Positions 40,000-48,064 are shown, numbered from the stretch's first letter. The stretch: 51,880 nt of DNA from Actinomycetes bacterium (GCA_021792455.1 JAJYUP010000010.1:1-51880); one strand, 5' to 3'. A program made the numbers and translations. The notes: generated by a model not told the origin, from the sequence alone.

Positions 40000-41355
40000 T
40001 CACATATGGTCTAGGACTCCCGTGCCGAGTGCCGCGCGTACCGTCAGCGCCTCGCGCTTCCAGCCCGCGTCGATGTACTTTCCCTCGAAGCCCAACTTGC
40101 CGATCCGGGGGCCGCAGAAGTCGACCTCCTTGCCGGAGGTTCTCTGGTACATGACGTCGCTGAAGCGTGCATAGGAGCCGGGCTGCTCGCGCTCGATGTT
40201 GCGCAGCAGCTCGATGCCGAGCTGCTGCTCGGTAAGGACCGAAGCGTCGGCCTCAGCGAGCGCGCCGTGGCTGCGCAACGACGCCATACGTGCCAGCAGG
40301 GGGTCTATGAAGTAGTACTTAGACTGCGCGGAGAGCTTCGGCGTGTTGCCCTCGCGCCGGCGGCAGGGCCACGCCAGATACGCGAAGATGAGATCCTGCA
40401 GCCGCGCCTTGGCGGTGTGGTGACTCTCTACGCCGATGTCACTGCGCAGCGACTCGATCGCCAGCGGACTGGCCAGACTGCGGGTCAGGCGCGCGAGCAT
40501 CGCCTGCACCTGCGCGGGGCTTGTGCCGGCGCCGCGCAGCGCCTCCCCGGCCGTCACGTCCCACAACGCGCGCAGGAAATCAGTCCGGACATCGCCGTGT
40601 GCGATCTGGTCGCTGACAGCGCGAGGGAAGCCGCCCACCCGCAGGTACAGCTCCCAGGTGGAAAGCAGCACGTCCAGCCACGGCAGCAGCTGGTTGAACG
40701 CGGCGTCGACCTCGCCCGACATGAACTCGCAAGCCATCACCGGCTCCGGGGCAGGCAGATCGTTCAGTCCCATCGCGTGCGCGAATCGGCGAAAGCCCAT
40801 CGGCAGCAGCAGACGGTCTGAGTGGCCCGCACCGCCAAGCCGGCCGGCGAGCTGCTTTTGCGCGTCGGCCAGGTCACGCGCCGAGGAGCCGCTCAGGACC
40901 ACGCAGTCATCACCGAACGCGGTGTTATCGCGCAGCCACTTGATCGCCTCTGGCCACGCCGGAACACTGGTGATCTCATCCAAGAACCGGTAGCGCTCCC
41001 CCTCCAGCCCTCGCGTGAGCACCGCAAGCGCCGCGTTGACCAGCCGCTGCAGATCCCCGCGGCCAAGCTCATCACAGGCGAAATGGATGATCCTGCGAGG
41101 CTCCACTCCACTTTGGATCAGCCGTGAGATCGCCCGCTTGATCTCCAAGCTCTTGCCGGCCCGCCGCGGGCCCCGCAGCACATACAAGCCGTCGGGCAGC
41201 ACATCAGACAGCGGCGAAGGATCATAGTCCAGCGTGGTGGCCGCCAAAGCACGCAGATCGCGGTCCTTGCGCTCCCACCCAGGGTCGCGCCACCACGCGT
41301 TCCCAGCCGCAAGAGCACGCGTCAGCTGACCCTCATTCACACCCCACCCTGGCAC
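40000..41355 (-). CDS. AAA_14/DUF4143 ATP-binding protein, probably 3'-truncated
   Basis: A 451-aa P-loop ATPase. Walker A is LRGPRRAGKSLEIK (about 60-73) and the Walker B region is RYRFLDEITSVPAWPEAIKW. The DUF4143 part includes ELYLRVGGFPRAVSD and YYFIDPLLARMAS, with a PD-(D/E)xK-like end (SGKEVDFCGPRIGKLGFEGKY). Proteins of this type often work in defence-like or stress contexts. The C-terminus stops abruptly after ALGTGVLDHM, whereas family members I know continue through a short terminal strand, so the IS110 element probably removed the tail. Start GTG 41355; GTG 41340 is an alternative. Confidence 0.8.
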   Translation of the reverse strand: MPGWGVNEGQLTRALAAGNAWWRDPGWERKDRDLRALAATTLDYDPSPLSDVLPDGLYVLRGPRRAGKSLEIKRAISRLIQSGVEPRRIIHFACDELGRGDLQRLVNAALAVLTRGLEGERYRFLDEITSVPAWPEAIKWLRDNTAFGDDCVVLSGSSARDLADAQKQLAGRLGGAGHSDRLLLPMGFRRFAHAMGLNDLPAPEPVMACEFMSGEVDAAFNQLLPWLDVLLSTWELYLRVGGFPRAVSDQIAHGDVRTDFLRALWDVTAGEALRGAGTSPAQVQAMLARLTRSLASPLAIESLRSDIGVESHHTAKARLQDLIFAYLAWPCRRREGNTPKLSAQSKYYFIDPLLARMASLRSHGALAEADASVLTEQQLGIELLRNIEREQPGSYARFSDVMYQRTSGKEVDFCGPRIGKLGFEGKYIDAGWKREALTVRAALGTGVLDHM

Positions 41356-41491
41356 GAACGCCGAAAACCCATGCTATTTCGGCACCATGACGCAGATAAG
41401 CCACCCATTATCGGCTCTGAAACGCCGACGTATCTGCAAAAGAATCGAGCTGGCGCTGCGATAGCACTGCAATAGACAACCACCACCTCAA

Positions 41492-41800
41492 CGCCCATGC
41501 GCCGCCGGCGATCGCAGCCTGAACGCTCAAAGCGCTCCACGCAGAGACCTGCGGCGACCACGACCGCGAGCCGGCGACCTCAAAGACGTCCGCAGAGCCC
41601 GTCCGGGCGGGCTGGGATGCTTCATCGAGACGACCCGGCAGCTCTCCAGCAGCGCTACCGGCGCCCCGCTGACGGACGAAGGCCCGCCGACGATAACGCC
41701 GACAGCCCCAAACGTGAACTGAGAAGGCCTTCAAACGTGAAGACCTGAAGGCGGGAGCGACGGGGGTTGAACCCGCGATTGTCACCCCGCTGATCGAGAT
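41492..41800. repeat. Long direct repeat, copy A, with tRNA 3'-end-like sequence
   Basis: This segment matches 46031-46330 in the same orientation. Shared blocks include GCCTGAACGCTCAAAGCGCT, GCAGAGCCCGTCCGGGCGGG, and CCCCAAACGTGAACTGAGAA leading into GCGGGAGCGACGGG. On the minus strand 41751-41781 reads as the T-arm and acceptor 3' strand of a tRNA (GCGGGTTCAACCCCCGT, then CGCTCCC). The match begins with the last codons of a transposase gene, as in copy B. The remainder of 41356-41884 has no recognised gene. Confidence 0.8.
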
Positions 41801-41884
41801 CCGCTTGTGAATCGGTCGTCGGCTGATGGGCGTCGAGCGGAGCGCGAGGTGATCTGGCGATCGTACTGGCGGAGCATGACGTTC

Positions 41885-42250
41885 TCAGGGGGCGTAGCGT
41901 CGATGCAGCATCAGCGAGTTGCCCTCGCTGTCGGTGAAGAACGCCATCTTGCGCATGCCGGTGTCGTGTTCTCCGCTGAACTGGACACCACGCTCCTCAA
42001 GCTCACGCTTGACCTGGGGAACGTCTGGTACCCGAAGCGCAATCGGGGCCGTGTGTGGCACAAAGACCCTCCCCATCTGAGTCGGATCGGTGAGATAGAG
42101 CGAAACATTGCCGGTCTCGATCTCGGGCCAGTTCTCATCCCAGTCAGGGCTCTGCATCTGGAGAACATCGCGATAGAACGCCCTTGCGCGCTCCATGTTC
42201 TCAACTGGGATCGAGACGAAGTCAGTGCGTTGAAAGGTCATGCGTCGCAT
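41885..42250 (-). CDS. VOC (glyoxalase/bleomycin-resistance) family protein
   Basis: The protein is 121 aa from ATG 42250; ATG 42241 gives MTFQRTDFVSIPV. One beta-alpha-beta-beta-beta module pair is visible: DFVSIPVENMERARAFYRDVL at the start, ETGNVSLYLTDP, HTAPIALRVPDVPQVKREL and MAFFTDSEGNSLMLHRRY at the end, the last carrying the usual metal-ligand Glu. VOC proteins are dioxygenases, isomerases or drug-binding proteins; the substrate is not clear. It is transcribed away from the AraC-type regulator, whose start is 34 bases away, so the regulator probably controls it. Confidence 0.88.
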   Translation of the reverse strand: MRRMTFQRTDFVSIPVENMERARAFYRDVLQMQSPDWDENWPEIETGNVSLYLTDPTQMGRVFVPHTAPIALRVPDVPQVKRELEERGVQFSGEHDTGMRKMAFFTDSEGNSLMLHRRYAP

Positions 42251-42283
42251 TCTGGCGTCGGTACGCGCCCTCACCTTGGAAAA

Positions 42284-43099
42284 ATGCGACAGATGTCAGG
42301 TCAGGTCGTCACCCCGCGCTCAGCATCGCGCGTCACGGGAATGATTCGCGTGACCCCAGACTGGGATCTCGCCGACCTGATCGAGCAACACTGGATCGTT
42401 GCCTGGGACCGTCGCGGTCAGGCACCGATCCGCCGAGAGGTGCTACCCGATCCGTCCGTCAATCTCGCCGTGGAGCCTTCCGGCGGGTTGCTGTACGGCG
42501 TGGGATCGGGGTACTCGGTTCGCGAGCTGGAGGGGCACGGGACGGTGATTGGGACGAAGTTTCGGCCGGGCGCCTTCTCAGGTTTCGTTCCCGGATCGGT
42601 ATCCGCGCTGTCGGGGCGAGTGCTGACTCTGTCGGACGCGTTCGGCAGGGCGGGCGCAGAGCTCGACTCAAGGTTGGCCGCCGTGACAGACATTACGGCG
42701 GTGATCACCGAGGTCAGTCGGTTCGTACGCGCCCATCGGCCAGCGCCTGATGGTCGGCGGTCACTCGCCATGGAGATCGTGGAAGCCATGCGCGTCGCCA
42801 CCCCCGATACCCCCGTAACTGAGATCGCGGCCAGCTTTGCGTTGTCGGTGCGCACGCTGCAGCGGCTGTTCACCGAGCACGTCGGCACGACGCCCAAGCA
42901 GGTCCTCCAGCGCTACCGCCGCCAATCGGCAATCGACCGGCTCAGCGAGGAGACAGACACGAACATCGCCCGGCTCGCCGCCGAACTCGGCTACAGCGAT
43001 CAGTCGCACCTGGCCCGTGACCTCGACGCCACGCTTGGCCGCAGCCCTTCAGCCGTCAGGGCGTCGTCGAACCACGATCTCAGCAGTGATGCGATATAG
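42284..43099 (+). CDS. AraC-family transcriptional regulator with DUF6597-like sensor
   Basis: The protein is 271 aa from ATG 42284. The N-terminal sensor part (DWDLADLIEQHWIVAWDRRG, VLPDPSVNLAVEPSGG, KFRPGAFSGF) resembles DUF6597. The C-terminal double HTH starts about residue 165: VTEIAASFALSVRTLQRLFTEHVGTTP is the first helix pair and IARLAAELGYSDQSHLARDL the second. It is divergent from the VOC gene with a 33-base gap, a common arrangement for an autoregulated switch. Its last bases abut the VapB start. Open frame upstream of 42284 is a shadow of the VOC gene. Confidence 0.88.
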   Translation: MRQMSGQVVTPRSASRVTGMIRVTPDWDLADLIEQHWIVAWDRRGQAPIRREVLPDPSVNLAVEPSGGLLYGVGSGYSVRELEGHGTVIGTKFRPGAFSGFVPGSVSALSGRVLTLSDAFGRAGAELDSRLAAVTDITAVITEVSRFVRAHRPAPDGRRSLAMEIVEAMRVATPDTPVTEIAASFALSVRTLQRLFTEHVGTTPKQVLQRYRRQSAIDRLSEETDTNIARLAAELGYSDQSHLARDLDATLGRSPSAVRASSNHDLSSDAI

Positions 43100-43101
43100 T
43101 G

Positions 43102-43305
43102 ATGCGCATGACTCGCACCACTGTTGATGTCGATGATCGTGCGCTTGAAGACGCACGGCGTGAGCTGGGGACCACTGGGTTGAGTGAGACGGTGAACGCG
43201 GCTCTGCGCGATGCAGCGCGCCGGCGCGCGCTCAAGGACTTTGATGTGGTGCGCGACATCGATGGCACGCCCGGAGAGGTCGCTGCCGGCCGGGAGCAGT
43301 CCTGA
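43102..43305 (+). CDS. vapB: VapB-type antitoxin
   Basis: A 67-aa ribbon-helix-helix antitoxin: RTTVDVDDRALEDARRELG is the typical strand-helix start and SETVNAALRDAARRRAL the second helix; the C-terminal tail would mask the toxin. ATG 43108 (MTRTTVDV) may be the real start. GTGATGCGATATA followed by GTGATGCGC overlaps the start, two tandem copies of a possible autoregulatory site. The VapC gene follows 23 bases later. Confidence 0.85.
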   Translation: MRMTRTTVDVDDRALEDARRELGTTGLSETVNAALRDAARRRALKDFDVVRDIDGTPGEVAAGREQS

Positions 43306-43328
43306 ACGCAGACTCAAGGCTCGAACCC

Positions 43329-43763
43329 GTGCGGCTCGAGCGGTCGGCGCTGTTCGATACCGGCGTTTGGACATGGGCGCGGGATCGACGCTTTCCTGCG
43401 CTTGCCGAGTGGTTCAACCAGGCGGTCGCTTCCGGACTCGTGCTGGTATGCGATCTCGTCGTGCTCGAGCTAGTTCGGCTCTCACCGAACGAGCGGCGCG
43501 CACAGGAGGTCTCCCGACGACTGTCCTCGTTCGAGTCGGTCCCGATGCCCGGCGACCTATGGGATGACGCACGCCATCTACAACTGTCACTTGCGAACAA
43601 CGCCGACCACCGTCGCGTGCCGCCGACTGACCTCCTGCTTGCGACGGCCGCCCGGCACGCGAACGTCGAACTCATCCACTATGACCGAGACTACGAGCGG
43701 ATCTCCGCGGTCAGTGACCTAAAGCACCGCTGGTTCGTTCCCGATGGCACCCTAGCCGAGTAG
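43329..43763 (+). CDS. vapC: VapC-type PIN-domain ribonuclease toxin
   Basis: The protein is 144 aa from a GTG. PIN-domain acidic residues are visible: Asp in SALFDTGVWTWA, Glu in CDLVVLELVRLS, Asp in RVPPTDLLLATAARHANVEL and Asp in IHYDRDYERIS. Members cleave tRNA or rRNA when the antitoxin is degraded. Unlike the fragment at 2230, this copy keeps all catalytic positions and its antitoxin, so the module looks functional. It lies between tRNA-3'-end-like copies at 41751 and 43837, consistent with cargo on an integrated element. Confidence 0.88.
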   Translation: MRLERSALFDTGVWTWARDRRFPALAEWFNQAVASGLVLVCDLVVLELVRLSPNERRAQEVSRRLSSFESVPMPGDLWDDARHLQLSLANNADHRRVPPTDLLLATAARHANVELIHYDRDYERISAVSDLKHRWFVPDGTLAE

Positions 43764-43836
43764 CAGCCTGCCGACGCCAAAACAACGCGTGCGACAACCC
43801 CAGATCGGAAACACCGGGGTGACGGAACGGCTTTAT

Positions 43837-43862
43837 GCGGGAGCGACGGGACTCCAACCCGG
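43837..43862 (-). repeat. tRNA 3'-end-like sequence, middle copy
   Basis: GCGGGAGCGACGGGACTCCA occurs here, and the first 14 bases also occur at 41751 and 46285. Read on the minus strand it is a T-arm followed by the acceptor 3' strand. No matching 5' half of a tRNA is nearby. The rest of 43764-44171 holds only this and the terminator at 44035. Confidence 0.65.
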
Positions 43863-44030
43863 CAGCCGTCCCCCGCGACGATCTCTGGAACCCACGACGC
43901 CTGTCGAACTCGCTTCGCGCCCGAAGCTGTCGTCCGCAGGCTTGAAGATCGAGAGCAACCGGACGACCCCGAAATCGGTCATCTCGCACGCCGCTCGCAC
44001 AAAATGGAACCACAATGGAACCACGACGCC

Positions 44031-44073
44031 CAGAAAAAACGCCGGATCGCCCGTAAACACAGGCGATCCGGCG
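44031..44073 (-). terminator. Rho-independent terminator, minus strand
   Basis: CGCCGGATCGCC (44040-44051) pairs perfectly with GGCGATCCGGCG (44062-44073). The adjacent AAAAAA at about 44034-44039 gives the U-tract on the minus strand. It lies ~100 bases downstream of the DUF6788 gene and would terminate it. It resembles the terminator at 62-100. Confidence 0.85.
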
Positions 44074-44171
44074 TATTAGGTGTTCACGCTTGGCCCTTTG
44101 CAGGGGTTTTTCGCGCTGGTTGGCGCGCCGACCACAGCTCAAGCGGCGTTCGACCACACCGGCGCAAGCCC

Positions 44172-44558
44172 TCAGCGCTCACGCTGCGTGCGGGTGCGGA
44201 GCTTCTCGCTGGTGCGGGGCTTCTCGCTCCATCCCTCGGCGCGTTGGGCGCTGGCGATGGAGAGAGCCTCGATCTGCTTGACGAGTGTGCGCAGGCGGCG
44301 GTGGTTCTCGATCCAGGGCAGGTAGCGCTCGCGCTGCTCGGCTGAGAGCAGCTGGGCGACGGTGCGCCCGCGCACCGTGCGCGTCCAATAGGCGTAGGGG
44401 CCGTGACGCTTGGCGGGGTCTTGCCTGCAGGCGCAGCCGGGATTGCCGCAGCAGAGCTTGCGCTCGGAGATCGTCCCGGGTAGGCAGAAGCCGAGTCCCT
44501 GAAGCTCTCTGAGCAGCCCTTCCAGCTGCCGCTGCTCGCCCTGTGCGCGCTTGGCCAT
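44172..44558 (-). CDS. DUF6788-type transposase-associated protein
   Basis: The protein is 128 aa from ATG 44558 (GGAGG 7 bases upstream). The central signature is KLCCGNPGCACRQDPAKRHG followed by PYAYWTRTVRGRTV, with four Cys that may bind zinc, then YLPWIENHRRLRTLVKQIEAL. I recognise this as DUF6788, which is regularly encoded beside transposases in high-GC bacteria and planctomycetes; its role is unknown. It is divergent from the adjacent transposase remnant across a 61-base gap. Confidence 0.8.
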   Translation of the reverse strand: MAKRAQGEQRQLEGLLRELQGLGFCLPGTISERKLCCGNPGCACRQDPAKRHGPYAYWTRTVRGRTVAQLLSAEQRERYLPWIENHRRLRTLVKQIEALSIASAQRAEGWSEKPRTSEKLRTRTQRER

Positions 44559-44619
44559 GTCCTTGCCTCCGCCCGACACTGTGTCTTCCGCCTCGACCTA
44601 CTGCTGCCACATAGTAGGT

Positions 44620-45048
44620 ATGAGCGCCATCACCGACCGCACAGGGAATCCTCGCAGGGCCGCCGAGGCGGTGGCACGGGCGATCTGCGCCTACCGCCCG
44701 CATGCGATGAGCGAGGCGGCGGGCGTCTTCGCGCGGGAGGTGGTGGCGGCCGCCTTCGCCTGCGATGGCCTGATCATCGGCGGGCGCGATCCGGCGCGCA
44801 GGAACATCACAGACCCGCTCACCGCCGCGCTCTCTGCCGACCCGTGCCTGCCGCGCCTTCAGGCGGGACGGCTGCGCTCCACCTGGCTTCATCGGTGCGC
44901 ACAGCTGATCGGCCTGCAGGCGTTCATGGCCGCCGCCTGCTCATCGGCATCCTCATCTGCCTCTCAGACGATCGTCCCGCGCACCTGGCAGGAGTCCACC
45001 GCTCGTTGCCCGGCCTGCCCGAGACAGGGAAGCTGCGCCTGGGCGTGA
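44620..45048 (+). pseudogene. Truncated unknown protein fused to transposase remnant
   Basis: From ATG 44620 a coding-like stretch runs MSAITDRTGNPRRAAEAVA ... ITDPLTAALSADPCLPRLQA ... WLHRCAQLIGLQAFMAAA to about 44940. After that the frame turns into a Ser-rich shadow, and sense continues in another frame as transposase sequence. Either a frameshift or, more likely, a deletion joined this gene to the transposase. I recall similar short proteins next to this transposase type but cannot name a family. Confidence 0.5.
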
Positions 45049-46052
45049 TCGTCTCCTGGAAGAGCGGGCCGCACCTGCTGAGCTACCGGCAGACCGAGCG
45101 CACCTTCGGCCTGCTCGTCAAGGCGCTCTCCAAGGATCACCCCGACGGTCGCCCAAGCCGGATCCTCGCCGAGATCACGGACGCGCTCACCGAGGCGAGC
45201 GTGCAGGTCGCGGGCGCCCCCGACACGGGCTCCCATGCGATCGACTGGACAGGCTGTGAGTCCTTCGGGCGCCCGCCCCGCAAGAGCCGGGCGGCCGCGC
45301 AAGAGGACGCCGCCGCGCAGCAGAGCGCCGCGAGCGGCAAGGCGCAGATGAGAGGCACAGAGAAAGACGACACTGCCGATCGCTACCCATCAGGCGCCGA
45401 TCAACAGCCGCAGGGAGCCTGCGCCGACCCGGAGGCCGCATGGGGGCATCGGAGAGTCAACCATCCCTCAAAGAGCGAGATGTTCTTCGGGTATCACCTG
45501 CAGGCCGCCACGATCGTCGAGCAAGAGCACGGGCCGCAGATCCCGGAACTGGTGCTCTACTGCCCCTCAACCCCGAAGGCGCTCTTTGAGCTCGGCCCGC
45601 CGGCACCAGGGGCCACTGAAGAGGAGCTCGCCATCCACGACGACAAGACAGCAGAGCTCGCCTGCTGCAGGCAGCAGACGATCACGATCCCGCCGAGCGT
45701 GACCGCCAAGACCGCCCAGAAGCACGACTATCCCTCCAAGGCGCACCGGCACTCCTGCGCCCGCCGCACCGCCGTCGAGCGCACCTTCTCACGCCTGCAC
45801 GACCCGGCCTCAACCGAGATCTCCCGCGGATGGAGTCGGATCATGGGGCTCACGGGCAACGCGATCATGCTCGCCTGCGCCGCCATCATCGCCAACATCG
45901 CAACAGCCGACGCCTTCACCGCGCGCCAAGCCGAGGATCGACGGCGTGCTGAGCACAGGCTGCCGCCACGGCGCCGGGCAAGGCGCCGGCGCAGACGAGG
46001 AGAGGGCCTCCACGAGCTCACCGCAAACGCCAACGCGCCGCCGGCGACCTGA
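44943..46052 (+). pseudogene. Degenerate DDE transposase, internally deleted
   Basis: The frame reads SLPGLPETGKLRLGVIVSWK, LLSYRQTERTFGLLVKALSK, AWGHRRVNHPSKSEMFFGYH, LVLYCPSTPKALFELG, CCRQQTITIPPSVTAKTAQK and ARRTAVERTFSRLHDPAST. From memory of this family, ~100 residues between PQIPELV and LYCPSTP and ~70 residues before CCRQQT are missing, which removes DDE-core residues. The N-terminus is also lost at the fusion near 44940. The element is therefore inactive. Its 3' end forms part of the long direct repeat (copy B). Confidence 0.75.
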
Positions 46053-46330
46053 GCCTGAACGCTCAAAGCGCTCCACGCAGAGACCCGCGGCGAGGTCGAC
46101 CGCAGGCCGGCGGCCTCAGAGACCTCCGCAGAGCCCGTCCGGGCGGGCTGAGATCCTTCATCGAGCCGGCGGCGCCGCCCCCGGCAGCAGCACCAGCGCC
46201 CCGGCACACGAAGAGCCCGCGGGCAAGACGGCCAGCGAGCCCCAAACGTGAACTGAGAAGGCCTTCAAACGTGAAGACCTGAAAGCGGGAGCGACGGGAC
46301 TCGAACCCGCACTGTACACCGCATCGAGAT
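46031..46330. repeat. Long direct repeat, copy B, with tRNA 3'-end-like sequence
   Basis: This copy includes the transposase C-terminal codons, the same 3' flank as copy A and GCGGGAGCGACGGGACTCGA at 46285-46304. On the minus strand 46285-46310 gives GCGGGTTCGAGTCCCGT and CGCTCCC: a T-arm plus acceptor strand with no 5' half. Beyond 46310 the two copies diverge. From 46053 to 46427 no gene is seen. Confidence 0.8.
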
Positions 46331-46379
46331 ACGGTTCTGATGCCTGTCGGCGGTAGCGTCGCCCGGCCGTTTCTAGGGT

Positions 46380-46410
46380 TTTCTATCGCGGCAAGTTCTC
46401 TCGATAGAAA
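46380..46410. promoter_or_regulatory. Inverted repeat TTTCTATCG ... CGATAGAAA
   Basis: Nine-base perfect arms (46380-46388, 46402-46410) with a 13-base spacer lie 18 bases before the AAA-ATPase start. Related CTAGAAA/TTTCTAG half-sites flank it. Likely an operator of the downstream gene. Confidence 0.5.
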
Positions 46411-46427
46411 GTGCTAGAAAGACGGGA

Positions 46428-47293
46428 GTGCAGAAGCGCGAGAACCCCTACACGCCCGGCGCAGGCCGCAAGCCGCCGATGCTCGCTGGGCGTGACGCAG
46501 ACCTCGAGAACTTCCAAGGACTGATCGCGCGGCTGGCCTCGGGAGACTATGAGCGCAGCCTGATCTACTCCGGGCTGCGCGGCGTGGGCAAGACGGTTCT
46601 GCTGATGGAGCTCGATGTACTCGCGAGCGAGGCAGGCTGGGCGAGCACCGACGTTCAGGAGGTTGGCTCCCAGCCCGACTTCCGAGTTACGTTCGCGCGG
46701 ATGGCCGCACGACTGCTGCGGGAGATGAGCCGGCGGCATCGGATCAAGGAGCGCGTCGACCGGGCGCTGAGCGTGGTCAAGGCGTTCAGCGTCGTCGCGC
46801 CGGCCGGGGTGCAGTTCAAGCTCGACGTGGACGCCGCCTCCGGGATCGCTGACTCCGGCGATCCGGAGCAGGACCTCTCGGACCTGGTGCAAGAGATAGG
46901 CGAGGTTGCGCAGGCGACCGGCGCCGGCGCGCTGTTCCTGATCGACGAGATGCACAACCTGGACTCTGCATCGTTGGCGGCGATCTGCATCGCGTTTCAG
47001 GCTGTCAGCCGCCGCGGTCTGCCGGTCGCGCTCGTCGGCGCTGGTCTACCCGACCTCCAAGTTCGATTGATGGCGGCCAAGCCGTATGCCGATCGGTTGT
47101 TTGAGTACCACGAACTCGGCCGCCTCGCCGACGCCGCCGCGCGAGCGGCGCTGATCCAGCCCGCCGCAACTCGCGGCGTCGAGTTGGAGGAGCGGGCCGC
47201 TCAAGCGGTGCTGCGCGAGTCGGCCGGCTATCCGTACTTCTTGCAGGAGTACGGCTTGGAGCTCTGGAACCACGCCGAGACCTCGCCGATCAC
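46428..47293 (+). pseudogene. AAA-family ATPase, truncated by an IS3 element
   Basis: About 288 native residues remain. After MLAGRDADLENFQGLIA come Walker A (SGLRGVGKTVLLME, about 48-61), Walker B (ALFLIDEMHNLDS), a sensor-1-like VALVGAGLPDL, and SAGYPYFLQEYGLELWN near the break. This is an Orc/Cdc6-like or AAA_16 ATP-binding protein of the kind found in accessory regions. Its end is replaced at 47294 by the left end of an IS3 element; the frame continues to 47477 only by chance. The missing C-terminal part should lie beyond the window's right edge, past the IS3 right end. Confidence 0.82.
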
Positions 47294-47317
47294 TGGACCT
47301 CCCCCGGTTTCGTGGAG

Positions 47318-47620
47318 TCAGGTTGCTGTTGTCGTAGTAGCTGTGGATAACCCTCGGTTATCAACAGTTTTTTCGCGCGCGCCCGCGCGTGTGCCCGCGC
47401 GCGCGAGGCCGTCGGGGTCGCCGGCGGCGTGGTCCTCCTCGTACTCGACAGGGGAGCGCATCCCGAGCGTGCTGTGAAGCCGGATCGGGTTGTAGAACCC
47501 CTCGATGTACTCAAAGATCGCCGAGCGCAGCTGGGCGCGGGTCGCCCAGCCGCCCGGCGGCGGGTCGTGCAGGAGCCTCTCCTTGGTCAGGGTCGCGAAG
47601 AACGTCTCCGCGACCGCGTT
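47318..47620 (-). pseudogene. IS3 orfB transposase, C-terminal fragment
   Basis: The minus strand from 47620 reads NAVAETFFATLTKERL, then TRAQLRSAIFEYIEGFYNPI and RLHSTLGMRSPVEYEE, the standard C-terminal end of IS3 OrfB with the catalytic Glu in NAVAE. Its N-terminal part is at 50965-51647. Joined at the shared AA dinucleotide the two give an unbroken 327-codon frame. Confidence 0.92.
47342..47376. other. Hairpin of two DnaA-box-like 9-mers followed by T-run
   Basis: TGTGGATAA (47342-47350, exact complement of TTATCCACA) and TTATCAACA (47358-47366) face each other, with GATAACC/GGTTATC pairing, and TTTTTT follows at about 47368-47373. It could be a plus-strand terminator at the IS3 end or DnaA-binding sites. 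An alternating CG-rich tract follows (47374-47405). Confidence 0.5.
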
Positions 47621-47673
47621 GGCATTCGCCTTCGACTGCGCTCGATCGGCCGGTTGAGCAGCGGACCGTTCGG

Positions 47674-47952
47674 GTGAACCATCCGTTCCATCCTTGGTGC
47701 GGGCGCGAGCTTTGCTTCGTTGCCGTGCGGCAGACCTGGGGCGAGGACCGCGTCTTCTTCACCGATGATGAGGGGCGGCTTCGCTCGCTGCCCAGGGCTT
47801 GGACGGACGCCGCCGATGTCGATCCGGTCGTGGCGCTCGCAGCGGGGCGAAGTGCCTTCCGGGTTGAGGATCTGCTGGAGCTCGCGGAGCTGCTCGATCG
47901 GCTTGGTCGCGCTGGCGAAGACGGCGAGGGCGTCAAGGAGATTATGCCGTGA
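47674..47952 (+). CDS. DUF5372-type protein
   Basis: The protein is 92 aa from GTG 47674, the only usual start inside the element for this frame. It matches the family pattern HPFHPWCGRELCFVAVRQTWG, EDRVFFTDDEGRLRSLPRAW and DPVVALAAGRSAFRVEDLLE. I recognise it as DUF5372, a small protein that travels with serine-recombinase elements in many bacteria. Function is unknown; a beta-rich N-terminal half and helical end suggest DNA or protein binding. First gene of the element, with no good ribosome-binding site. Confidence 0.8.
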   Translation: MNHPFHPWCGRELCFVAVRQTWGEDRVFFTDDEGRLRSLPRAWTDAADVDPVVALAAGRSAFRVEDLLELAELLDRLGRAGEDGEGVKEIMP

Positions 47953-48064
47953 GTGTAAATAGGATTGCGCCGGCGGGCTTGCGCATGCCGCTCGGCTTGT
48001 CATCAGCGTCTTTCAGAGTTCGCAGTCTGAGAGCGATAATGAGGCGGTCGACGGCATCCTGCGC

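Larger units (their letters stand above)
38517..40009 (-). mobile_element. IS110-family insertion element (ends proposed)
   Basis: The element contains a DEDD transposase gene (38797-39885, minus strand), a ~280-base non-coding 3' side and a ~115-base structured 5' side. ATATGG occurs at both proposed edges (38517-38522 and 40004-40009). IS110 elements lack classical terminal inverted repeats, so these edges are inferred. The right edge falls at the truncated-looking end of a DUF4143 gene. Confidence 0.6.
47294..47620 (-). mobile_element. IS3-family element, left portion
   Basis: The element end reads TGGACCTCCCCCGGTTTCGT, a typical IS3-type terminus, and abuts the broken ATPase gene. The portion contains the 3' end of orfB. 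It is separated from the rest of the element (50965 to beyond 51880) by a serine-recombinase element. The right terminus is outside the window. Confidence 0.85.

Noticed and set aside
38632-40014. Plus-strand open frame (460 codons) across the IS110 element
   Set aside because: Antisense to an intact transposase; no recognisable protein.
41807-42283. N-terminal extension of the AraC regulator
   Set aside because: This part is antisense to the VOC gene; the regulator's sensor domain begins after 42284.
46285-46310. Complete tRNA gene on the minus strand
   Set aside because: Only the T-arm and 3' acceptor strand are present; no matching GGGAGCG 5' strand or D/anticodon arms upstream.
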